The translations under genes and the position numbers were made by a program. The notes beneath the pieces were generated by a model. It saw nothing but the letters and a program-made list of their open reading frames with translations. It searched no databases and had not been told where the DNA came from. DNA of 64,000 nucleotides from Eleftheria terrae (GTDB lineage: Bacteria; Pseudomonadota; Gammaproteobacteria; Burkholderiales; Burkholderiaceae_C), in contig NZ_CP106951.1 of assembly GCF_030419005.1 (NCBI RefSeq), forward strand, positions 1,674,001 through 1,738,000, written 5' to 3'. Shown here piece after piece: positions 1 to 8,610 of this stretch; the stretch's first letter is position 1, and every line of letters starts with the position of its first letter.

Positions 1-591
1 GTCGATGAGCGTCAGCATCGTCGACGCGTCGTTGAACTTCATCGAGCCGCCCACCGCACTGATGACGCTGCCGACACGGCCGCCGACCAGGCCGCGCAGG
101 CCGCCGGTGTCCTTCTCGCTGAAGGTCACGCTGGGGCTCATCGTGTAGTCGGCAGCCACCATCTGGCCCTTGCCGAAGTTGCTGTTCTTGCGCAGCTCGC
201 CGCTTTCTTCCAGGCCGCGTTCCTGGCGCATGTTGCGCATCGCCACACCACGCTCGACCACGACGAAGCAGTTGGACTGCTGCACCAGCATGCGCAGCAC
301 CGGGATGGTGGACTGCAGCTTGTGGCTGCGCAGGTCGGCGTACCACGACGAGCCCTGGTCCTCGACCAGCGCCACCGTACCGAGCGACTCGGTGCAGCGC
401 TCCATGTCCGGATTGGCGTTCTCCGCCGTCGAGCCGGCGGCTGCGCCGGTGGCCGCCGTCTTGGCGCGGGTGTCCCCCATCGTCGGTGCAGTGGCCATGC
501 AGCCCCCCAGCACCAAGGCCACGCCCACCACCATGGCGGCGCGCACGCCCACCGCCACGCCAGACCCGTTCATTCCAGACACCGCTTGCAT
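1..591 (-). CDS. CsgG-like outer-membrane lipoprotein (partial, 3' end off the window)
   Basis: Read directly from the sequence as an open frame of 197 codons that runs off the left edge, so the C-terminus is missing. The N-terminus has a hydrophobic stretch ending in a lipobox, LVLGGC, with the lipidated Cys near residue 31, predicting export and anchoring to the outer membrane. After it comes VALVEDQG and a segment with VVVERG followed by an arginine-rich stretch, which resembles CsgG/HfaB-type lipoproteins that assemble secretion pores or hold peptidoglycan-binding tails; that family assignment is by eye and tentative. The ATG at 591 is preferred over the one at 573 because GGAGCGG lies 5 nt upstream. 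No secretion partner is visible, since the next gene on this strand is unrelated. It could also be a peptidoglycan-associated lipoprotein of unknown role. Confidence 0.6.
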   Translation of the reverse strand, partial: MQAVSGMNGSGVAVGVRAAMVVGVALVLGGCMATAPTMGDTRAKTAATGAAAGSTAENANPDMERCTESLGTVALVEDQGSSWYADLRSHKLQSTIPVLRMLVQQSNCFVVVERGVAMRNMRQERGLEESGELRKNSNFGKGQMVAADYTMSPSVTFSEKDTGGLRGLVGGRVGSVISAVGGSMKFNDASTMLTLID

Positions 592-711
592 ACCCGCTCC
601 CCGTCGATTCCCGCCCGAGCCGCGCGGCGCACGGCCGCGACCCGCACCGGGCCCCAAAGGCTCGGCATGGTAACGAGAAGTGGCCCCGGCGGCTGTCCCT
701 AAGTTGAGGTA

Positions 712-730
712 CCCCCCCTTGAGCGGGGGG
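712..730. terminator. G/C hairpin after the glycine-rich gene
   Basis: A run of C at 712-718 pairs with a run of G at 725-730 around a short TTGAGC loop, six bases after the stop of the gene ending at 736. There is no T-run on either side, so it is only a weak terminator candidate. Confidence 0.35.
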
Positions 731-735
731 CGCCA

Positions 736-1566
736 TCAGTCGCCGCCGCCGCCACCGCAGCCGCCGCCACAGCCGCCGCCGCCGTCCCCTCCGCCTTCGC
801 CGCCGCCGTCCCCGCCGCCAGCGTCGCTGCCGCCGTCGCCGGCACAGCTGCTGCCGCTGTCGCTGCCGCCGCCGCATCCCGAACCGCTCAACGCGGTGGC
901 GCAGTAGCTCGGGTTGGCGGCGTCGGGCGCGAGTTCGCGGCAGTCCAGGCTGTAGCGAAAGCCGTCGGCAATCGCCAGCTGGGTGTCCAGCGCGAACAGC
1001 AGGGGCAGCTGGCTCGGCCGCCGGGGATCGAGGCCCTGCACGCGGCAGGCGTGCCGCCAGGTGGTGCGCAGGGCCTGGTTGAGGCCCGGGCGGCCCTGCT
1101 GCAGCGTCGCGGCCGGCCGGTGGTGGAAGAAGTGGCCGAAGCCGCGCTGGCAGAAGTCGCGGTACGCCTGGGTGTCGAGGATGAACTCGTGCCACATCCG
1201 GTCGGCCACCTGCGAGGGCATGGCAATGAAGGCGCCGGCCCGCAGGTAGACCACAAAGAACTGCCGCAGGCCGTGCTCCACCAGGTCCAGCTCCGCGGCG
1301 AGAAGGTGCGGGTAGGCCTTGCCGACCGCCTGCTGCAGGTGGCGAGGCAGGGGCGCGTGGCGCAGGAAGTGCTCACGCTGCTCGCGCAACAGGCGGCGCA
1401 GCTTGGAGTGCGCCCACAGGCACAGGAGGCTGGCGACGAGCGCGAGCAGCCAGTGGCTGCCCGAGCCGGTCAGCACCGGCCACCAGGCGGCAGCCGCCGC
1501 CAGTCCCAGCAGGAAGGGCGCGGCGCGCCACACGAGGGTGGCGGCAGGCTGGAGGATGAGGCTCAT
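736..1566 (-). CDS. Membrane-anchored protein with WHEFILDT motif and Cys/Gly-rich tail
   Basis: A 276-residue protein. Residues about 10-50 are strongly hydrophobic, with two possible membrane segments around WRAAPFLLGLAAAAAWW. The middle carries MWHEFILDTQAYRDFCQRGFGHFFHH, quoted here only as its key residues W, H, D, Y, C and H. That pattern matches the glycine-rich domain-containing (GRDP-like) proteins, whose function is unknown. The last 45 residues are almost only Gly, Asp and Ser with scattered Cys. The start at 1566 is chosen for GGGAG 10 nt upstream; a longer in-frame reading runs antisense into murB and is rejected. The His/Cys positions could bind a metal, but this is inference. 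Confidence 0.65.
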   Translation of the reverse strand: MSLILQPAATLVWRAAPFLLGLAAAAAWWPVLTGSGSHWLLALVASLLCLWAHSKLRRLLREQREHFLRHAPLPRHLQQAVGKAYPHLLAAELDLVEHGLRQFFVVYLRAGAFIAMPSQVADRMWHEFILDTQAYRDFCQRGFGHFFHHRPAATLQQGRPGLNQALRTTWRHACRVQGLDPRRPSQLPLLFALDTQLAIADGFRYSLDCRELAPDAANPSYCATALSGSGCGGGSDSGSSCAGDGGSDAGGGDGGGEGGGDGGGGCGGGCGGGGGD

Positions 1567-1661
1567 TCTTGTTGTTCTCCCTTGTTGTTGTTCTTGGCGC
1601 GCACTGTCGCGTGCCGGCATGACATTTCCGTGACAGGCGCCCTCCCGGCACCGGCCCGTGC

Positions 1662-2678
1662 TCAGACCACCACAGGCTCCGGCTCCAGCCGGATGCCAAA
1701 GCGGCCGTAGACGCTTTCCTGGATGGCACGCGCCAGCGTGACCACCTCGGCGCCAATGGCGCCGCCCCGGTTGATCAGCACCAGCGCCTGCTTCTCGTAG
1801 ACCCCGGCGCGGCCGATGCTCTTGCCTTTCCAGCCGCAGGCGTCGATCAGCCAGCCGGCGGCCAGCTTGAAGCTGCCGTCGGGCATCGGGTAGTGCACGA
1901 TCTCCGGGTCGCGGCCGATGATGTCGCGGCACTGCTCCGGCGTAACCACCGGGTTCTTGAAGAAGCTGCCGGCATTGCCCACCACCGCCGGGTCGGGCAG
2001 CTTGGCGCGCCGGATCTCGCAGATCCAGTCGTAGACCTGGCGCGGCGTCGGCCGGTCCACCCCGGTCTCGGCCATCTTGCGCTCCAGGTCGAGGTAGCCG
2101 AGCGCCGGCTGCCAGGGCTTTGGCAGGCGCAGGCGCACGCGGGTGATCAGGCTCTTGCCGGCCAGCGACTGCTTGAAGACGCTGTCGCGGTAGCCGAAGC
2201 CGCAGGTGGGGCCGTCCAGCGTGACGCTGCGGCCGGTCACCAAGTAGACCGCGTCGAGCGACTCAAAACGGTCCTTCAGTTCCACCCCGTAGGCGCCGAT
2301 ATTCTGTACAGGAGAGGCGCCGACGGTGCCGGGGATCAATGCCATGTTCTCCAGGCCGGGCAGCCCCTGGTCCAGGGTCCAGGTCACGAAATCGTGCCAG
2401 TTCTCGCCGGCACCGGCTTCGACGATCCAGGCATCCTCGCGCTCCTCCACCACGCGGCGGCCGCGCACCTCGACCTTGAGCACGACCTGGGACACGTCGT
2501 GCGTGAGGACGATGTTGCTGCCGCCGCCGAGCACGAACTTGCCCGCCGTGCCGAGCGTGGGGTGGTCGAGCACGCGGCGAACGTCGGCGTCGCTCTCGAT
2601 GCGCACCAGGGTCTGGGCAACGGCCGGTAGGCCGAAGGTGTTGTACGGTTTCAGGCTGACGCCGGTCTCGATTTGCAT
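1662..2678 (-). CDS. murB: UDP-N-acetylenolpyruvoylglucosamine reductase MurB
   Basis: Reduces UDP-GlcNAc-enolpyruvate to UDP-MurNAc with NADPH and FAD in the cytoplasm, the second committed step of peptidoglycan precursor synthesis. The protein is 338 residues, the size of E. coli-type (type I) MurB. Visible marks are the N-terminal NTFGLPA segment, the FAD-site [23 protein letters not shown], the catalytic Tyr region GYRDSVF, and NAGSFFKNP with the proton-donating Ser. A start 13 codons upstream is possible, but [14 protein letters not shown] aligns with the usual MurB N-terminus. It is divergent from yajQ with about 50 bases between the starts, so both promoters lie in or next to that gap. 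Confidence 0.95.
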   Translation of the reverse strand: MQIETGVSLKPYNTFGLPAVAQTLVRIESDADVRRVLDHPTLGTAGKFVLGGGSNIVLTHDVSQVVLKVEVRGRRVVEEREDAWIVEAGAGENWHDFVTWTLDQGLPGLENMALIPGTVGASPVQNIGAYGVELKDRFESLDAVYLVTGRSVTLDGPTCGFGYRDSVFKQSLAGKSLITRVRLRLPKPWQPALGYLDLERKMAETGVDRPTPRQVYDWICEIRRAKLPDPAVVGNAGSFFKNPVVTPEQCRDIIGRDPEIVHYPMPDGSFKLAAGWLIDACGWKGKSIGRAGVYEKQALVLINRGGAIGAEVVTLARAIQESVYGRFGIRLEPEPVVV

Positions 2679-2729
2679 GGCAGAATTTTCGCCGATTCCC
2701 TTTTCTTCCCTTTGCAAACCTCATCTGCC

Positions 2730-3215
2730 ATGCCCAGCTTCGATACCGTCCTCGAACCCAACCTCGTGGAAGTCCGCAACGCCGTCGACCAGAGCAACAA
2801 GGAAATCGGCACGCGCTTCGACTTCAAGGGCTCGGACGCCCGCATCGAATTGAAGGACAAGGAACTCACCCTGTTCGGCGACAGCGACTTCCAGCTCGGC
2901 CAGGTGCTGGACATCCTGACGCTGAAGATGACCAAGCGCAGCGTCGACGCGCGCTTCCTCGACATCGGCAAGATCGAGAAGATCGGCGGCGACAAGGTCA
3001 AGCAGGTGATCAAGATCAAGGCCGGCATCGAGAGCGAGCTGGCCAAGAAGATCCAGCAACTCATCAAGGGCAGCAAGATCAAGGTGCAGGCCAGCATCCA
3101 GGGCGACAGCGTACGCGTCAACGGCAGCAAGCGTGATGACCTGCAGGCAGCGATTGCGCTGCTGAAGAAGGACATCACCGAGGTGCCTCTCAGCTTCAAC
3201 AATTTCCGCGACTGA
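2730..3215 (+). CDS. yajQ: YajQ-family nucleotide/cyclic-di-GMP-binding protein
   Basis: A 161-residue cytoplasmic protein of the YajQ (DUF520) family, which has two RNA-binding-like ferredoxin folds. Family members bind nucleotides, and one from Xanthomonas is reported to bind cyclic di-GMP and act with a transcription factor. The sequence shows the signature start [11 protein letters not shown], then the [18 protein letters not shown] block and the C-terminal PLSFNNFRD, so it is full length. The ATG at 2730 is chosen because the family begins exactly there, although the frame is open further upstream. It is transcribed away from murB; the link is positional only. Confidence 0.93.
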   Translation: MPSFDTVLEPNLVEVRNAVDQSNKEIGTRFDFKGSDARIELKDKELTLFGDSDFQLGQVLDILTLKMTKRSVDARFLDIGKIEKIGGDKVKQVIKIKAGIESELAKKIQQLIKGSKIKVQASIQGDSVRVNGSKRDDLQAAIALLKKDITEVPLSFNNFRD

Positions 3216-3251
3216 ATCGGACACGGGCGCGGCAGAGGGATATCCGGGAAC

Positions 3252-3890
3252 ATGTGGTTCATCAAATGCGGCCTGGCGGCCGCCGCCGCGCTGCTGTGCC
3301 AGGCAGCCGGCGCCCAGAGCGTGGCCCTCACCGGCAGCCTGGGCAGCAAGGCGCTGCTCATGATCAACGGCACGCCGCGCACCGTGGCCGTGGGCAGCAC
3401 CGTCGACGGTGTGCGCCTGCTCAGCCTGGCCGGCGGCCAGGCGGTGGTCGAGGCCAGCGGCCAGCGGCAGACGCTGCAGCTCGGCGGCTCGCCGGTCAGC
3501 GTGGCGGGCTCCGGGCGCAACTCGACCCAGATCGTGTTGCAGGCCGGCGCCGGCGGGCACTTCTACAGCGACGGGCTGATCAATGGCCGGCCGGTGCGCT
3601 TCCTGGTCGACACTGGCGCCACCGCGGTGTCCATGACGGTCCACGACGCCGAGCGCATCGGCCTCGACTACAAGCAGGGCCACCCGATCAAGCTCAGCAC
3701 CGCCAACGGCGTGGTCAACGGCTACATGGTGGCGCTCAGCTCGGTCAAGGTCGGCAATGTCGAGGTGCACAACGTGCAGGGCGTGGTGGCCGCCCGTGAA
3801 ATGCCCTACGTGCTGCTCGGCAATACCTTTCTCACCCGCTTCCAGATGCGGCGCGAGAACGACGTGATGACGCTCGACAAGCGCTTCTGA
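3252..3890 (+). CDS. Exported retropepsin-like aspartic protease
   Basis: A 212-residue protein with a clear signal peptide, MWFIKCGLAAAAALLCQAAGAQS, which I shorten here to its hydrophobic core and the AGA-Q cleavage site. The mature part holds an SH3-like N-terminal stretch and then a single retropepsin half with FLVDTGATAVSM, where the Asp of DTGAT is the catalytic residue. Such proteins work as homodimers, giving two Asp per active site. The C-terminal VLLGNTFLTRF is the second family signature. It belongs to the TIGR02281-type clan AA proteases common in proteobacteria, whose substrates are unknown. It lies 36 bases after yajQ on the same strand and may be cotranscribed. Confidence 0.85.
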   Translation: MWFIKCGLAAAAALLCQAAGAQSVALTGSLGSKALLMINGTPRTVAVGSTVDGVRLLSLAGGQAVVEASGQRQTLQLGGSPVSVAGSGRNSTQIVLQAGAGGHFYSDGLINGRPVRFLVDTGATAVSMTVHDAERIGLDYKQGHPIKLSTANGVVNGYMVALSSVKVGNVEVHNVQGVVAAREMPYVLLGNTFLTRFQMRRENDVMTLDKRF

Positions 3891-4121
3891 CCCCTCCGGG
3901 CGCTTGCGCTCGTGCAGGCGCGCGGCCGCCTGCTTCGCGCCGCGCCTGCCGGCCGGTTCGGCCCGGCAGGCCGGCCTGACCCGCCCCCATGCGGCTCCTG
4001 CCCGTTCGGCAGCCCCGGGTCAACCCTGATGTCGCCGCCGGGACAAGCTTTTCCGCACGATCGTGCTTAAACTGGCTCTCCGAGCCGGCCCGGCCCCGGG
4101 GCGGCAGCCAAGGAGACAGCG

Positions 4122-5315
4122 ATGGATTTGAACTTCACGCCGGAAGAGCAGGCCTTCCGGGAAGAGGTGCGCGCGTGGGTCAGGGCCAACCTGCCCAAGG
4201 CCATCAGCCACAAGGTGCACAACGCACTGCGCCTGAACAAGGACGACCTGCAGGCCTGGGCCCGCATCCTCGGCAAGAAGGGCTGGCATGGCTGGGCCTG
4301 GCCCAAGCAGTTCGGCGGCCCGGGCTGGAATGCGGTGCAGCGCCACCTCTTCGAGGAGGAATGCGCGCTGGCCGGCGCCCCTCGCGTGGTGCCCTTCGGG
4401 CCGGTGATGGTGGCGCCCGTCATCATGGCCTTCGGCACGCCGGAGCAGCAGCAGCGCTTCCTGCCCGGCATCATGAGCGGCGAGGTCTGGTGGAGCCAGG
4501 GCTATTCCGAGCCGGGCGCCGGCTCCGACCTGGCCTCGGTGAAGACCCGCGCCGAGCGCCGCGGCGACACCTACATCGTCAACGGCCAGAAGACCTGGAC
4601 CACCCTGGGGCAGTACGGCGACTGGATCTTCTGCCTGGTGCGCACCAGCACCGAGGGCAAGCCGCAGACGGGCATCTCCTTCCTGCTGATCGACATGAAG
4701 TCGCCCGGCATCACGGTGCGGCCCATCATCACCCTCGACGGCGAGCACGAGGTCAACGAGGTGTTCTTCGACAACGTCGAGGTGCCGGCCAAAAACCTGG
4801 TGGGCGAGGAGAACAAGGGCTGGACCTATGCCAAGTACCTGCTCGCGCACGAGCGCACCAACATCGCCGACGTCAACCGCGCCAAGCGCGAGCTGGAGCG
4901 GCTCAAGCGCATCGCCCGCAGCGAGAAGTCGGGCGGCCGTCCGCTGCTTGACGACGTGCGCTTCCGCGACCAGGTGGCGCAACTGGAGGTGGACATCGTC
5001 GCGCTGGAGATGATGGTGCTGCGGGTGCTGTCGGCCGAGCGCGGCGGCAAGCAGGCGCTGGACGTGGCGGCGCTGCTGAAGATCCGCGGCTCGGAGATCC
5101 AGCAGCGCTACAGCGAGCTGATGATGCTGGCCGCCGGGCCCTATGCGCTGCCCTTCATCCACGAGGCGATGGAGGCCGGCTGGCAGGGCGACCATGTCGG
5201 CGCGGCGTACTGCGCGCCGCTGGCCTCCACCTACTTCAACATGCGCAAGACCACCATCTACGGTGGCTCCAACGAAGTGCAGCGCAACATCGTCGCCCAG
5301 ACGGTGATGGGCTGA
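4122..5315 (+). CDS. Acyl-CoA dehydrogenase, large subunit (PimC-like)
   Basis: A flavoenzyme of 397 residues that oxidises an acyl-CoA to the 2-enoyl-CoA. Visible family blocks are WWSQGYSEPGAGSDLASVKT (FAD/substrate site), the central VNGQKTWTT, VEVPAKNLVGEENKGW, and the C-terminal YGGSNEVQRNIVAQTVMG. Length and sequence look like PimC, the large subunit of pimeloyl-CoA dehydrogenase, and the next gene has the size of PimD. The usual medium-chain catalytic Glu position reads Gly here (IYGGSNE), so the base must sit elsewhere, as in other subfamilies. The ATG has GGAGAC upstream (4110-4115). The substrate could be pimeloyl-CoA, another dicarboxyl-CoA or a side chain; no other pim gene is nearby to decide. 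Confidence 0.85.
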   Translation: MDLNFTPEEQAFREEVRAWVRANLPKAISHKVHNALRLNKDDLQAWARILGKKGWHGWAWPKQFGGPGWNAVQRHLFEEECALAGAPRVVPFGPVMVAPVIMAFGTPEQQQRFLPGIMSGEVWWSQGYSEPGAGSDLASVKTRAERRGDTYIVNGQKTWTTLGQYGDWIFCLVRTSTEGKPQTGISFLLIDMKSPGITVRPIITLDGEHEVNEVFFDNVEVPAKNLVGEENKGWTYAKYLLAHERTNIADVNRAKRELERLKRIARSEKSGGRPLLDDVRFRDQVAQLEVDIVALEMMVLRVLSAERGGKQALDVAALLKIRGSEIQQRYSELMMLAAGPYALPFIHEAMEAGWQGDHVGAAYCAPLASTYFNMRKTTIYGGSNEVQRNIVAQTVMG

Positions 5316-5345
5316 GCGGCACCCTCGCGAGCAAGGAAACACGGC

Positions 5346-6488
5346 ATGGACTTCGAATACAGCGACGACCAGCAGCAACTGCGCGACGCGGTCGCCAAGT
5401 GGGTGGAGAAGGGCTACGACTTCGCCCGCCGGCAGGCCATCGTGAAAGCCGGCGGCTTCTCCCGCGAGGCCTGGGGCGAGCTCGCCGGCCTGGGCCTGAC
5501 CGGCCTGGCGGTGCCCGAGGCGCATGGGGGCCTGGGCTTCGGCCCGGTGGAGGCGATGGTGGTGATGGAAGAACTGGGCCGCGGCCTGGTGCTGGAACCG
5601 TACGCGCCGGTGGCCCTGGTGGCGGCCAGCCTGCTGGGCGGCCATGCCCCCGAGGCGGTGCAGGCGGCCTGGCTGCCGCGCCTGGCAGGCGGCGAGGCGC
5701 TGGTGGTGCTGGCCCACCAGGAGCGCGAGGCGCGCTACCTGCTGCGCCACGTCGGCACCCGTGCCCGCCAGCAGGACGGCGCCTGGCTACTCGACGGCGC
5801 CAAGAGCCTGGTGCCCCTGGGCGACCAGGCCGATGCCTTCATCGTCCCGGCCCGCGTGTCGGGCGCGCTGGACGACAGCCAGGGCATTGCGCTGTTCCTG
5901 GTCGAGCGCAAGGCGACGGGCGTGCGCACCCGGGGCTATCCCACCCAGGACGGCGGCCGCGCCGCCGAACTGCAGCTCGACGGCGTGGCGGCGACGCTGC
6001 TGGTCGGCCCGGATGACGGTCACCATGCGCTGGAGCTGGCCGCCGACGTCGGCATCGCCGCACTGTGCGCCGAGGCGGTCGGTGCGATGGACAAGCTGCT
6101 GGCAGTGACCATCGACTACCTCAACACCCGCAAGCAGTTCGGCGTGCCCATCGGCAGCTTCCAGGCGCTGCGGCACCGTGTGGCCGACATGAAGATGCAG
6201 CTGGAGCTGGCCCGCTCGATGAGCTACTACGCCACCCTCAAGCTCGGTGAGGACACGCCGCAGCGCCGGCGTGCGCTGTCGCAGGCGAAGGTGCAGCTGG
6301 GGCAGTCAATGCGCTTCGTTGGCCAGCAGGCCATCCAGCTGCACGGCGGCATCGGCGTCACCGACGAGTACGTGGCCGGCCACTACTTCAAGCGCCTGAC
6401 CTGCATCGAGATGAGCTTCGGCGACACCCAGCACCACCTGGGTGAGGTGTCGGCCCGCATGCAGGACACCGCGGGCGTGTTTGCCTGA
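5346..6488 (+). CDS. Acyl-CoA dehydrogenase, small subunit (PimD-like)
   Basis: A 380-residue acyl-CoA dehydrogenase family protein starting 30 bases after the preceding gene, with an AAGGAA ribosome site. It shows the N-terminal helical domain (FEYSDDQQQLRDAV), an unusual middle domain without the GSD motif of its neighbour, and the C-terminal RKQFGVPIGSFQALRHRVADM and QLHGGIGVTDEY blocks. The pairing of a full-motif and a reduced-motif subunit is typical of heteromeric acyl-CoA dehydrogenases such as PimCD or the FadE pairs of actinobacteria, where only one chain carries the complete active site. I infer a heterotetramer with the upstream gene product. The exact substrate is not shown by the sequence. 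Confidence 0.83.
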   Translation: MDFEYSDDQQQLRDAVAKWVEKGYDFARRQAIVKAGGFSREAWGELAGLGLTGLAVPEAHGGLGFGPVEAMVVMEELGRGLVLEPYAPVALVAASLLGGHAPEAVQAAWLPRLAGGEALVVLAHQEREARYLLRHVGTRARQQDGAWLLDGAKSLVPLGDQADAFIVPARVSGALDDSQGIALFLVERKATGVRTRGYPTQDGGRAAELQLDGVAATLLVGPDDGHHALELAADVGIAALCAEAVGAMDKLLAVTIDYLNTRKQFGVPIGSFQALRHRVADMKMQLELARSMSYYATLKLGEDTPQRRRALSQAKVQLGQSMRFVGQQAIQLHGGIGVTDEYVAGHYFKRLTCIEMSFGDTQHHLGEVSARMQDTAGVFA

Positions 6489-6754
6489 GGCGCCGGCGTG
6501 GCGCCCCCCCGGGGTGCCACGCCGCGTGCGCGCCGGCTCCCCGGGCTGGAGGGCAAGGCAGCCCCTGCGGTGGGAGAAGGCGAGCCTGCCGACCCGCCCG
6601 GCGGCTCCCGCCCTTCTGGGGGCATGCGGCTTCGCTCCATCACCCGCGTCGCGGCCCCGCCGCCATTGCCACGGTCGAGGCGGCGGCGCCCGCGGCCCCA
6701 CGCCAAAAGCAAGCCGCCCGGGTGAGGCAAACCGGCTAGACTCTCTCCTTCCGA
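6489..6754. other. Non-coding stretch between acyl-CoA dehydrogenase pair and rsuA
   Basis: About 270 bases, extremely rich in G and C. Open frames here look like composition artefacts with no recognisable protein. I see no repeat apart from the terminator hairpin that follows it. Confidence 0.4.
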
Positions 6755-6780
6755 GCCGCCTGCGGGCGGCTTGTTCTTTC
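6755..6780 (+). terminator. Rho-independent terminator upstream of rsuA
   Basis: GCCGCC at 6755-6760 and GGCGGC at 6765-6770 form a perfect 6-bp stem with a TGCG tetraloop, followed by TTGTTCTTTC. It ends the acyl-CoA dehydrogenase transcript or attenuates read-through into rsuA, which starts 16 bases later. Confidence 0.6.
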
Positions 6781-6795
6781 GCTGGAGTTGTTCCT

Positions 6796-7515
6796 ATGCG
6801 CCTGGCCCAGGTGCTTTTTTCACAAGGTTTCGGCACCCGCCGCGAGTGCGACAACCTGATCCTCGCCGGCGAGGTCCGCCTGCACGGCGAAGTGGTCGAC
6901 GACCCGGCTCATGAGGTCGACCCGCACGGCCTGGTCTTCAACGTCGAAGGCAAGGACTGGCCCTTCCACGAGAAAGCCTACGTGCTGATGCACAAGCCCG
7001 CCGGCCACGAGTGCTCGCACCGGCCCTCGGCCTGGCCCAGCATCTACACCCTGCTGCCTTCGCCGCTGCGCCTGCGCGACGTGCAGGCGGTGGGCCGGCT
7101 CGACCAGGACACCACCGGCCTGCTGATCCTGACGGACGACGGCGCCCTGATCCACCGCCTGACCTCACCGAAGAAGCACGTGCCCAAGGTCTACGAGGTG
7201 GGCACCGCCCAGCCGGTGACCGAGGGCCAGGTGGCCCAGCTGCTGGCCGGCGTGGTGCTGCACGACGACCCGAAGCCGGTGTCCGCCGCAGCGTGCGAGA
7301 TCGTCGGCGAGCGCCAGCTCCGGCTGACCTTGACGCAGGGCAAGTACCACCAGGTCAAGCGCATGGTGGCCGCTGCCGGCAACGAGGTGCTGAGCCTGCA
7401 CCGCAGCCGCTTCGGCGCGCTGGTGCTGCCCGACGACCTGGCCCCCGGCCAGTGGCGCTGGTTGGCCGGCCCGCAGGACATCCTGGGCAGCGGCGGCGCC
7501 GCCCCGGCACGATAA
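6796..7515 (+). CDS. rsuA: 16S rRNA pseudouridine synthase (RsuA family)
   Basis: A 239-residue RsuA/RluB-family enzyme that isomerises a uridine of 16S rRNA (position 516 in E. coli) to pseudouridine. It has a short N-terminal S4-like RNA-binding part (RLAQVLFSQGFGTRRECDNL) and the catalytic block VGRLDQDTTGLLILTDDG, in which the Asp of RLD is the nucleophile. TQGKYHQVKRM is the second family signature. The start at 6796 matches the family N-terminus; the frame stays open upstream, but that part crosses the terminator hairpin and is not plausible coding. RluB/RluE-type specificity cannot be excluded, but the short S4 domain and length favour RsuA. It is nine bases upstream of ribF and probably cotranscribed. 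Confidence 0.88.
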   Translation: MRLAQVLFSQGFGTRRECDNLILAGEVRLHGEVVDDPAHEVDPHGLVFNVEGKDWPFHEKAYVLMHKPAGHECSHRPSAWPSIYTLLPSPLRLRDVQAVGRLDQDTTGLLILTDDGALIHRLTSPKKHVPKVYEVGTAQPVTEGQVAQLLAGVVLHDDPKPVSAAACEIVGERQLRLTLTQGKYHQVKRMVAAAGNEVLSLHRSRFGALVLPDDLAPGQWRWLAGPQDILGSGGAAPAR

Positions 7516-7524
7516 TCGGTGACC

Positions 7525-8523
7525 ATGCGAGTCTTCCGCGGCTTCCACCATGCGGCGCTGGCTCCGGCCTGCGCCCTCACCATCGGCAATTTCGACGGCG
7601 TGCACCGCGGCCACCAGGCCATGCTGGCCCTGCTGAAGGTGGAGGCCGAGCACCGCGGGCTGCCGAGTTGCGTGCTGACCTTCGAGCCGCATCCGCGCGA
7701 CTTCTTCGCCGCCCAGGCCGGCAAGCCGGAACTCGGGCCGGCCCGCATCGCCACGCTGCGCGACCAGCTCACCGAGCTGCAGCGCTGTGGCGTCGACCAG
7801 GTGGTGGTGCTGCCGTTCGACCAGCGGCTGTCGCGCCTGTCGCCCGAGGACTTCGTGCGCGAGGTGCTGTGCGAGGGCCTGGGCGCCCGCTACGTGCTGG
7901 TGGGTGACGACTTCCGCTTCGGCGCCAGGCGTGCCGGCGACTATGCGCTGCTGGACGCCGCGGGCGATGCCCACGGCTTCGACGTGGCGCGCATGAACAG
8001 CTACGAGGTGCACGGCCTGCGGGTGTCCAGCTCCGCGGTGCGCGAGGCACTGGCCGCTGGCGACATGGATCGCGCGGCCACCCTGCTGGGCCGGCCCTTC
8101 AGCATCAGCGGCCACGTCATCCATGGCCGCAAGCTGGGCCGCGACCTCGGCTTTCGCACCCTCAACCTGCGCTTCCACCATCGCAAGCCGGCCGCGATGG
8201 GCGTCTTCGCGGTGCGCGCGCATGGCCTCGCCGACACGCCGCTGGACGGCGTGGCCAGCCTCGGCGTGCGGCCGACCATCGAGGATGCCGGGCGGGTGCT
8301 GCTGGAGGTGCACTGCCTCGACTGGCCAGCCGGGCTCGGCGCGGAGGGGGGCTACGGTAAAATCGTGCGCGTGGAACTGCTGCACAAACTGCGCGACGAA
8401 GCCCGCTACGACAGCCTCGACGCCCTCACCGACGCCATCCGCCAGGATGCAGACAACGCACGCGCGTTTTTTGCGTCGCTCCACGGACAGACCCGGCGCC
8501 AGACCACACGCGATCGAATTTAA
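7525..8523 (+). CDS. ribF: Bifunctional riboflavin kinase / FAD synthetase RibF
   Basis: Converts riboflavin to FMN and then FAD in the cytoplasm. The 332-residue protein shows the N-terminal nucleotidyltransferase domain with IGNFDGVHRGHQ (HxGH motif) and VGDDFRFGARRAGD, and the C-terminal riboflavin kinase domain beginning near GRPFSISGHVIHGRKLGRDLGF, with the GVASLGVRPT loop. Start: ATG at 7525, with an in-frame GTG two codons earlier as the alternative. It follows rsuA by nine bases and precedes ileS and lspA, a ribF-ileS-lspA order widely conserved in proteobacteria, so the assignment is secure. Confidence 0.95.
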   Translation: MRVFRGFHHAALAPACALTIGNFDGVHRGHQAMLALLKVEAEHRGLPSCVLTFEPHPRDFFAAQAGKPELGPARIATLRDQLTELQRCGVDQVVVLPFDQRLSRLSPEDFVREVLCEGLGARYVLVGDDFRFGARRAGDYALLDAAGDAHGFDVARMNSYEVHGLRVSSSAVREALAAGDMDRAATLLGRPFSISGHVIHGRKLGRDLGFRTLNLRFHHRKPAAMGVFAVRAHGLADTPLDGVASLGVRPTIEDAGRVLLEVHCLDWPAGLGAEGGYGKIVRVELLHKLRDEARYDSLDALTDAIRQDADNARAFFASLHGQTRRQTTRDRI

Positions 8524-8610
8524 AGCTCGCCGCCCCTCCTGCGAGCCCGGGCCGGCCGACACCTCGACGGCCCCTTTCCAGCTTTTTCCGCGCCCCCGCG
8601 CCGCCCCACC

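Noticed and set aside
680..907. Poly-proline plus-strand frame
   Set aside because: It is the antisense of the glycine-rich tail of the real minus-strand gene.
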